This document shows positions 56,268 through 64,000 of a stretch of DNA of 64,000 bases, one piece after another; the stretch's first letter is position 1, and every line of letters starts with the position of its first letter. Below the pieces are notes generated by a model. That model was not told the DNA's origin. It worked only from the letters and a program-made list of their open reading frames with translations, and did not search any database. The position numbers were made by a program, and so were the translations under genes. Source of the DNA: Acarospora socialis (taxonomy: Eukaryota > Ascomycota > Lecanoromycetes > Acarosporales > Acarosporaceae); the NCBI GenBank assembly GCA_025617375.2, contig JAMYGW020000005.1, positions 1,860,001 to 1,924,000 of the forward strand. Reading direction: 5' to 3'.

Positions 56268-58979
56268 ATGCCTCGCGTTGCCAATCCCCCACGCACAAAT
56301 GGCAGGACACCGGCGAAACAGACGGCAACAGCCACACCATACAGACAGACGTCGGTGAAGTATGAAACTGAATCAACCCCAATGATTTAATGGCGTTGAC
56401 CTTCGGCGCATAGGATTCCCCTCAACGACGATCAGAAGGAGAAGGCTGTCCGCTTCCAATCTAGACAAGCACTACATGACCTGCAAATGAACCAAATCAA
56501 GGCAGCTGCGACACCAATGCGCAAACTGAACAACTTCGAGCGCGCTGCGAGCACTAGTCCCAAAACCCCACAAGGTTCCCGCTCCGGGAGAGGTCGGGAG
56601 GTTGGAGAGGATGGAGGACTGACTGTTGTTGGGAGCAGCGCCGTCACGCCCATGAAGCGCGTACCGATACTGGCAAATTTCGAAGAATGGATGAAAATGG
56701 CAACGGATAACAAGATCAACGCCACTAATTCCTGGAACTTTGCGCTCATTGACTACTTCCATGACATGTCTCTACTAAAGGAAGGGGATGGCGTTAACTT
56801 CCAGAAAGCTAGTTGTACTCTTGATGGGTGCGTAAAGATATATACTAGTCGAGTGGATAGTGTGGCTACAGAGACCGGAAAGCTACTCAGCGGATTAGCC
56901 GACAGTGGTAATAAGAAAGGAAGGAGAGGAGAGGACGACGGCGAAGAAGGCGAAGATGGTGACGAAGAGGACGGAGAAGATGGCGCAAAAAAGAAGGCGC
57001 GGAGACGAGTATGGTTAGCAAGGATGAGCATGACTGTATAATATACTGACTGTCGACAGGCACAACGGTCATCAGAAGCCACTCTTGCGCCGTCATTCGC
57101 ACCTCTGCAGCTTAAGAAGTTCGAGTTGGAGTTCTCTGTGGATCCGCTGTTCAAGAAAGCCTCGGCAGATTTTGACGAAGGTGGCGCGAAAGGGCTGCTT
57201 CTGAATCATTTGGCTATCGACGCTCAAGGCCGCATTGTGTTCGATAGTAGCGATGAAGCAGGAGATGCCACGCCCGAAGGTGACCGGACAAGGCGGAAAA
57301 GTGACGGGAATCCAGAAGAAGATGTGGAAGGCGAAACACCGCCTGAGGACGTTGCAGAGCAGGGGATCAAGGAGGACGATGAAGAAGCGGCTGAGATCGA
57401 CATACCTTCGCTTGGCGCCAAGTTCTTTCCTGATTTTGCCCAGCTCGATAATCAAGACATATGCCCATCGTTAAAGAACTTCCATCTAGGAGATCCCGCA
57501 GGTTCACTGGACATTCCATTTCTCAAGGCCCCCGATGACTGGCGCCAGGAGAAGGAGAAGGAAAATGCTGAAAATCGAGGCATTGGTGATAAGTCCGGCA
57601 TCTACTTGGACGATGACAATGCAGCCGGGTTTGATGATGACGATGGTGTCCTCGGTGGGTTTGATTTGCCAGCAGATACCGGCTTTGGTGAAGGCGGTGA
57701 AGCATGGGCAAGAGATGCGGCGATCGAACCGCAGATGCGAGTCCACAATGGCGGCTTCACCGAGGGTGTGGTTGATGGAGCAGAAGACCCTGCAGGGATG
57801 GGTGTGGACGGCTTTGATCCAGGCCTGGGTCAATACGGCGTATCTCTCAACCACAATAGAACAGAGGGTGGCCATGAGGACATCCTTAGCTACTTTGACA
57901 ACGCCTTGAAGAAGAATTGGGCTGGACCAGAGCACTGGCGCATACGGAAGATAAAGGACATAACCAAGGCTGCCACACCCGCACCGGCGAAGCGAAAAGA
58001 GAAGGAGCCATTCGAGATTGACTTTGCTTCCGCTCTCGACCCCACATTAGCAGAGATGATCTATACTCCAGCCTCTTCGAATTCTGCAATCTCCCTCCCG
58101 AAAACTCAATGGAAGTCCAAAACTCGGAACCTGCTACCGGATGATAAGCATTTCAACTCGCGACAGTTACTCCGTCTCTTCCTCAAACCGAAAGCCCAGA
58201 TGGGATCACGCCGGACTGGACTAAGCAACGGTAGGACGACCAACACTAACCGTAGCGATGAGGTGCCGGAGGGTGAAATAGACGAAGCATTTTGGGCGCG
58301 TAAAGAAAATCCGGCTTCACAGCCTCCCCAGGACGGGGAGGGTGCGCAGGGCAATTATGATGCGAACTTCTTTCAAGACGATGGTATGGCTTTCCCAGGA
58401 GGTCCACCAGATGAAGACGATGATGACTTTGCGGACGCGCGAGAGAACTTCTCGCCTGGTCTTGAAGGGGAGCCGGGTGCTGGAGATGGAATCGCAGGCG
58501 TCTTAGCGGGGGGCGAGAGTCAGGAGGGTGCATTTGGGACGCAACTGGTGACGCAGAGTAGGAGATTAAGGCCCGAGTATGTGCAATACGCAAGGGTGGC
58601 GAAAAAGGTGGATGTTCGGCGGTTGAAAGAGGAGATGTGGAAGGGCATTGGCTTTGAGCCGGTAAGTGATGTCACTATGTCTGCCATGTCTCTCTGAAGG
58701 ATATTGATATCACTGGCATAGAATGCACCCGTCAATCCTCAAGGACCACAGCCACCAGTGAAGCCCGAGGATGGCACTTTACGGTTTACCTCGGTCATGA
58801 ACAACCTCCAGCATGTATACCCCAAGCAGGCAATGGCGGATATCTCGACATCATACGGCTTCATATGCCTCCTGCATTTGGCGAATGAGAAAGGGCTTAC
58901 GTTAGGCAATGAGGAAGGTCTGGATGAGTTGACCATACGGAAGGACTTTACGGCTGAGATAACTGAAGGCGCTGATTGA
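56268..58979 (+). CDS. brn1: condensin complex subunit 2 (Brn1/CAP-H kleisin)
   Basis: Kleisin subunit that bridges the SMC2-SMC4 ring in mitotic chromosome condensation. Exons 56268-56359, 56414-57008, 57060-58661 and 58722-58979 give 848 residues. The kleisin N-part has IPLNDDQKEKAVRFQ and the nearly invariant WNFALIDYFHDMSLL; SCTLDGCVKIYTSRVDSVA follows. Later come FELEFSVDPLFKKASADFDEG and FFPDFAQL. The C-terminal winged helix includes YVQYARVAKKVDVRRLKEE and the last exon (FTSVMNNLQHVYP, DISTSYGFICLLHLANEKGL). Two acidic stretches (near residues 210 and 600) are typical linkers. Confidence 0.95.
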
Positions 58980-59352
58980 ATTGGGGTATCACGGAGTGTC
59001 ACCAAGGAGTTCGGAAGGAATGGGTGTTCGGGACGGTGGTTATGCTTTCGATGAGTTGAATGCAATGTACAGTTCGCGCAAGATCGTTTACTTCAAGTCC
59101 ACAAGTGGAAGAAACCTATTTGAATTTTCTACGTCTACAAACGGAGTTCATTGTTGTAGCTAAATATCCCGTAGGGCTGAATGTCCGGGCCCACTCGCTA
59201 AGGTAAGTTTGGTACCTGGAGCTAGGCAGCTAGCTTACCACGGCTCGAGCTCCAAAGCGAACAACAAACAGCTCTGCACAAGCACAGTCCCTTTACCTAC
59301 GAGTACCTCGCCTCTACTACTCAGCAGCGGAGCTCAATCTACCTACTACACA
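58980..59352. other. intergenic region upstream of SEC53
   Basis: About 370 bp. It contains the condensin 3' end and SEC53 promoter; nothing distinctive seen. Confidence 0.35.
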
Positions 59353-60471
59353 ATGGCAGCAGTACCCTCCAACATGCCGACCGAAGCAGCAAGCGTGTAC
59401 CCACCATTAGAGCAGCGAAGCGTCAAAAACACCATCTGTCTCTTCGACGTCGACGGCACGCTAACACCAGCCCGACGTGTAAGCACCACCACACCCCCAC
59501 CTCAAACCCGCCATCCTTTCACTAACCAACCGCACGCAGGATGCCTCCCCCGAAATGCTCCAACTCCTCTCCCAACTCCGGCACAAATGCGTCATCGGTT
59601 ACGTGTGTCTCCCCCTTTCCTCCCAGCTTCCTCCCTCCTCCGCCCCACAAACCCACCCCTCGAACCACCGCGAACCCTTACACTGACGCAAAACAAAGGT
59701 CGGCGGCTCCGATATGGTCAAGCAACAAGAACAGCTCGGCACACCCTCCATCCCCGTCACGTCGCTCTTCGACTTCTGCTTCGCGGAGAACGGCCTGACG
59801 GCCTACCGGCTCGGCGTTCCGCTGACCAGCAACAGCTTCATCCAATGGCTCGGCGAGGACCGGTACAAGCAGCTGGTCAACTTCTGCCTCGTGTATATCG
59901 CCGGCATCGATATTCCGATCAAGAGGGGGACGTTTGTGGAGTTTCGGTACGTCCCTTCCCTTCTTCCCCTACCCCTACACCTGCATGATCGTCAACTGCA
60001 CTCTGCGACGCGCGGTCGTCTTACTGAAATGAAGCACACTGCGCTGATCACCAGTCTTCGACGGCGGCCAGAAACGGCATGATCAACATCTCCCCCATCG
60101 GCCGCAACGCCACCGTCGCCGAGCGCAACGCCTTCGAAGCCCACGACGCTACGCACCACATCCGCTCCACCTTCGTTTCCGCCCTCAAGGAGAAATTCCC
60201 CGACTTCGGCCTCACATATTCCATCGGCGGGCAGATCTCCTTCGACGTCTTCCCGACCGGCTGGGACAAGACGTATTGTCTGCAGCACATCGAGGCCGAG
60301 AAGGAGCGCTCGGGCGGGAAGGTGGATTTCAAGACGGTGCATTTCTTCGGCGATAAGACGTACAAGGGCGGGAATGATTGGGAGATTTTTGAGGATCCGA
60401 GGACGGTGGGGCATAGTGTGGGGAGTCCGGAGGATACGATGCGGATTTTGAGGGAGTTGTTTGAGTTATAG
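59353..60471 (+). CDS. sec53: phosphomannomutase (Sec53)
   Basis: Converts mannose-6-phosphate to mannose-1-phosphate for GDP-mannose, glycosylation and GPI anchors. Exons 59353-59478, 59540-59602, 59699-59946 and 60072-60471 give 278 residues. Motif I of the HAD fold is [12 protein letters not shown], with the phosphorylated Asp. [27 protein letters not shown] and [14 protein letters not shown] follow. The cap and C-terminal part contain [23 protein letters not shown] and [17 protein letters not shown], the classic GGND metal loop. The short second exon (63 bp) is confirmed by family text ([16 protein letters not shown]). Cytosolic. Confidence 0.96.
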
Positions 60472-61065
60472 GGTTGGAGGGAGAGGATAGATTAGAGTGG
60501 CATTGCGGGAGGTGGGAGTGGCGTACAAGAGCGTTACTTTTACGCGTGGCCCAGTAGAGGGTATTTCTTGATCAAACATAGAGCGCTATCTGATCTAGGT
60601 AGTACTAGTGTGTTCTCTCCTTGTGTGAACGTGAATAACGCGCAGACCAACAGGAGAGATACGGGGTAAGATTGCGGCATGATCTACTCGCACCGGAACA
60701 TGAGATACTTGAAATATCTTGAATGGATTGCATGGGACAGAAGGCCATGAACTCGCTCGTTCCCATATTCGTCAAATTGGAGGGACTCTATACTATGATA
60801 CTATGGACAGACGGATCATGCTCGTTGACACTCCGTTGACGATAGCAATACTCTCCGTTCTGCAGCGCTTGCGGAAAGCAAGCGGATGTGCTATCCGTCA
60901 GTTTGCGGTCTGCAGTTGATTAACCGCTTCGTATTCTCGTCTTCGTTTCGGCGTCAGATACCGAACTCCTGTTGGCCTGGTGAACACAAAGAATAGGCTG
61001 TAGATGGGTGTTCGCCGATGTAGACGCGGCCTTTATGCCGCGGTCGAATGACGTCGCCGCAGACC
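60472..61065. other. intergenic region
   Basis: About 590 bp between convergent genes. No repeat or gene recognised. Confidence 0.4.
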
Positions 61066-62006
61066 CTACATCAACAGACGCCAAGCACCAAGAATGAGCG
61101 CCGCCGTCCCAGTACAGACACCCCTATCATATCACCCATCAGCCATCCAGCCCACTGCGTCTCGACAGCAAGGAAAACACGCGCAACAACTCACATCAAC
61201 CACTGCAACGTCGAAAACTTGACCCCCTCCACCCTCTCCCGCAGCCCCGCAACCTCCTGCTCGATCCTCGTCTCCGTCTCCTTGATCTTCAACTCCTGCA
61301 CATTCGCCTCCTCCCTGATCCGGCCCTTCTCCAGATTCAAATCCAACCGCACGCTGGCCTGCGTCCTTGCAATCTCGTCCCTGAGCCGCGAGTTCAATTT
61401 CGCCAGCTCGTTCGTCAGCCGCTCGTGCGACGCCCGCGTCAGGCTCGACTCGGTGCTGTCGGCGCTCAGCAGTTCCGACCGCAGCTTGGCGAAGTCCACT
61501 TTTTGCGTGTACGTCGATTTCTCGGCGTCTTCGCGGAGGACCATGGTGCGGGTGAGGTTTTGGATGGATTCTTCGATTACGTCGGAGAGGACTTTCATCG
61601 TGGCGATGGCTTGCGGTTCGGAGAAACCTTCGTCGCGGAGACGTTGGACGAATTTGAGGGTGTCGAAGTGGTGGTCGCGTGGGAGGGAGGGGGTTGTGGA
61701 GAAGGGGCGGTGGGGTTGGTGGGGGATGGGGAAGGGGGTGGGGACGTGTCGTGTGAGGCCGTGGACTTGGCGTAAGTTGGTTGGAAATGGTCTGAAGGTA
61801 GTGAGGATAGTGCTAGGCCGTGCTTGGTTGCGGAATGTGATGCTTTGCTGGTTGGCCCTGCTGGTGTGATGGCTTCTGCTGGGTATTGTCGGGGCCGTTG
61901 AGGTCCTGACGGCAAGCGGCCCAAGTGATCGGATGGCATTGCCAGTCCATGTCAACTGAGGTAGTAGAAATCGGGGGATGTGCGTGATGTTTGTAGTGGC
62001 TGCCAT
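61066..62006 (-). CDS. mitochondrial coiled-coil protein, DUF1640/FMP32 type
   Basis: Exons 62006-61195 and 61123-61066 give 289 residues. The N-terminus is rich in Arg, Ser and Thr (SRSHHTSRANQQS, HRPFSTTPSLPRD), a mitochondrial presequence. Then HFDTLKFVQRLRDEGFSEPQ AIATMK fits the family start, followed by a long coiled coil (about 135-265). The small last exon encodes GVCTGTAALILGAWRLLM, a single C-terminal membrane helix. This layout matches DUF1640/CCDC90 proteins such as yeast Fmp32, linked to cytochrome oxidase assembly, and animal MCUR1. The gene's last exon is too short for simple frame searches but is needed for the helix. Confidence 0.88.
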
Positions 62007-62683
62007 TGTCGTGTCGTTCAATAAGATAAAGTATTGCCAACCGGATCCTGATGGAACCCTTGAGCCAAGGTTACCTTGAGGCTCGGCAGACGCTGACTAA
62101 TCGTCCATCGGCTGGAAACGAAACCAAATGCTTTGCCCTTAAGCGGCTTGTCTCAGCCTTATTCTTGGGAATGCCTAACCTCGTGGCCAAAGATAAGGTA
62201 AGCATGTCTCCTCGTCTTCTATGGAGTTATAATACTTGTACTTGCTAGACGCGTGCATCCCGTGAGCTGTGCGCTGTGAGCCATACAAGTGGGCAACAAT
62301 ACCAGGTACCTTCGTAAACCCTGAACTTTGCCCTGTTCATTGGCCGCTTTAGCTAAGGCCACTCCCCCTCCCCCGTGGTTAACTACCTACTGTCCAGCGG
62401 TTCAATGGTACAGGGTCAGAACACTGCGGACTGCTGGTTGCATATGGGCGATTTCGCTAATGCATTGGATGGCACAGTCACACGTTGGAGGAGAAGACAT
62501 CATTCAGCCATTTGAGCATATACAACCAACAGTCCGCAGTGTCCTGACCTTGTAGTATTGCACCACCACCATTCTCCGGGACTTTCCATTGCATCTCATT
62601 TGGCAGTTAGTTTGGGTTTTTCTTGTCTTTCCATTTCCCCCTCATGCCTCGCAATCGTCAGCCTTCTTGAAGCATTACAGAGC
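62007..62683. other. divergent intergenic region with MITE
   Basis: About 680 bp between the divergent FMP32-type and RBR genes. It holds the 142-bp element. No other gene seen. Confidence 0.4.
62411..62552. mobile_element. 142-bp MITE with 36-bp inverted repeats and TA duplication
   Basis: The left arm (62411-62446) begins CAGGGTCAGAACACTGCGGA; the right arm (62517-62552) is its complement with four mismatches. A TA dinucleotide flanks both ends (62409-62410 and 62553-62554). TA targets are used by Tc1/mariner-type transposases. No coding capacity, so it needs a transposase in trans. Confidence 0.82.
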
Positions 62684-64000
62684 ATGGCTAAATGCCTTAC
62701 TCGTAAACTGAAAGCTCTTTGGAGCAGCAAAGATGACGATCGTGACTCCTTTAACAAATACTGCCTGTTCGATGAAGCCCTGTTTGGAGATGCCCCTTCA
62801 AGTAAACCTCGAGCGTCTCATCCAAACAAGAGCTCCGTGTCGGTGTCTTCCACCGGCTCTTCTTCAGCGTCCGCTCTCAGCTTTTATTCAGATTCCTCTA
62901 ATACCGAGTCCTACCGCGTGATGCCTCCCAGCTCTGCTGCAGCGACCGCTTCCGGCTCTTCTTCAGGAACCTCTGATACTGGGGCCGATGACCTTCCTGT
63001 GGGTGCTTCGGCTTCTAACTACAAAACCAGCTCGAACAATATACGAAGTGACTGGGAATACCAGCTGTTCATGCCGCACCACCCGGCGTATGGCCACCGT
63101 GCACATCTGGACTTTGGTATTGCTGTCAATGGTGCCTATAATACTGGACTGAATGTTACAGGATGGGATAAGCCTACCCCACCATACGTCCAGCACGAGC
63201 CGGCATATGGCCAGTATGCGCACCTGAACCCCGGTCCGGGCGCTGCTGCCAGTGGTGCCTACAACTTTGGGTCACACTTTTCACAAGGGGACGAACGACC
63301 TCGGCCGGACCGGCGCTGCCAGTCAGAACGCACCCAGTCCCGAAAACTGAGCCCTACACCACGTCCTCGACCTCCTCGACCTTCTCGACCTCCTTGTGCT
63401 TCACTCCATCCACAGCAAGGTTCTTCCGAGAGCGGTGGTCCAGTAGAACCAGCGAACACCTCTGAGTCGAATCGCAGCTCTTGCAGCGTCTGTTTAGAAG
63501 AGCGTTCTCTCCGCGAATTTCCCTGCATCCCTATCACCCCGGCCTGCACCCATCCTCTGACAGACATATGCAAGGAGTGCATCCGATTGTCCATATCTTC
63601 CCAGCTCTCAGATCGTGACACAGCCCTGACTTGCCCAATGTGTCAGAAGAGCCTGTCCTACTCCGATGTGCAGCGAAACGCGAAGACTGACGATTTCAAC
63701 AACTACGACAAGAGAGTGGCCGAGCGGGCGATGGAGCATGACCCCAATTTCGTTTGGTGCCCCTACGGTGGCTGTGGTGCCGGCCAAATCCAGGAGCGTG
63801 GTGAGGCGGAGCCCAAAGCCACGTGCATTCAGTGCCACCAGCACTTCTGCTTCATTCACCGCGCGCGCTGGCATCCTGGCTTAACTTGCCGCGAATTTGA
63901 TGAGAATCCGGAGCGCGCCCATCAAGCACGCCAGGCGGAAGAGGCTGAGAGCAGGAGAAGAAGAAAGGGCCGGTCAACCAGGACCTATGATAAGCGAGAG
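62684..64000 (+). CDS. RBR-type E3 ubiquitin ligase (partial at right edge)
   Basis: Open without a stop from MAKCLTRKLKALWSSKDDD to the window end (439 codons). The first 260 residues are disordered, Ser-rich, and contain two copies of a motif: HHPAYGHRAHLDFG and HEPAYGQYAHLNPG, each followed by GAYNxG. An Arg/Pro-rich run (TPRPRPPRPSRPP) leads to a RING1: CSVCLEERSLREFPC, TPACTHPLTDICKECI and CPMCQ. Then VAERAMEHDPNFVWCPYGGC and ATCIQCHQHFCFIHRARWH form the in-between-RING (IBR) zinc domain. RING2, with the catalytic Cys, should lie beyond 64000. A fungal RBR family with this text is common in Dothideomycetes. Confidence 0.85.
   Translation, partial: MAKCLTRKLKALWSSKDDDRDSFNKYCLFDEALFGDAPSSKPRASHPNKSSVSVSSTGSSSASALSFYSDSSNTESYRVMPPSSAAATASGSSSGTSDTGADDLPVGASASNYKTSSNNIRSDWEYQLFMPHHPAYGHRAHLDFGIAVNGAYNTGLNVTGWDKPTPPYVQHEPAYGQYAHLNPGPGAAASGAYNFGSHFSQGDERPRPDRRCQSERTQSRKLSPTPRPRPPRPSRPPCASLHPQQGSSESGGPVEPANTSESNRSSCSVCLEERSLREFPCIPITPACTHPLTDICKECIRLSISSQLSDRDTALTCPMCQKSLSYSDVQRNAKTDDFNNYDKRVAERAMEHDPNFVWCPYGGCGAGQIQERGEAEPKATCIQCHQHFCFIHRARWHPGLTCREFDENPERAHQARQAEEAESRRRRKGRSTRTYDKRE

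Overview
The window is nuclear DNA of a filamentous ascomycete (Pezizomycotina; gene content and style fit Dothideomycetes, but that class call is inference). Evidence: short 50-120 bp introns with GTAAGT-like donors and CTAAC-type branch points, long low-complexity linkers, and fungal families (Rgd2-type RhoGAP, fungal Cdc6, ACR3, PTH11/Sat4-type membrane proteins, Sec53, condensin Brn1). I saw no tRNA, rRNA, CRISPR array or recognisable retroelement. All gene models are hand-spliced from reading frames and splice signals.

Layout. 1-13.6 kb, mostly core: membrane dipeptidase (cut by the left edge), F-BAR/DEP/RhoGAP protein, Cdc6/Cdc18 replication licensing factor with an MluI cell-cycle (MCB) box upstream, a small His/Arg-rich protein, and a WW-domain PhoD-like phosphatase. 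14-37.7 kb, accessory: DHA2-type drug/toxin exporter, a probable arrestin-related adaptor, a decayed PHO84-like phosphate transporter, an aldehyde dehydrogenase, a gene-poor 3 kb stretch, a monocarboxylate-transporter-like protein, a divergent arsenic pair (rhodanese-type arsenate reductase and ACR3 arsenite exporter) sharing a promoter with a perfect 27-bp palindrome, a GST fused to an AsaB/CmcJ-like domain, a relic MFS fragment and a rhodopsin-like 7-TM protein. 38-41 kb, core: eIF3m and a UMP/CMP kinase with a membrane-anchored N-terminal extension.

41.7-46 kb holds three same-strand genes for proteins with a related F-box-like LPxELR start; the first begins with 20 tandem pentapeptides encoded by an exact 15-bp period. 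47.3-50.7 kb encodes a large Na+/Ca2+-exchanger-type cation transporter. 51-55.5 kb is accessory and repeat-laden: a 504-bp element with long terminal inverted repeats, degenerate tandem repeats, an NmrA-like reductase, an orphan exporter C-terminus and a CorA-like transporter. 56-62 kb is core: condensin Brn1, phosphomannomutase Sec53 and a mitochondrial DUF1640/FMP32-type protein. A 142-bp MITE with a TA target duplication lies in the last intergenic space, before an RBR E3 ubiquitin ligase cut by the right edge.

Functional links: the reductase, ACR3 and possibly the nearby GST fusion form a plausible arsenic-handling neighbourhood at 27-32.5 kb. Otherwise, conserved housekeeping blocks alternate with accessory islands carrying transporter remnants and transposon-derived repeats.
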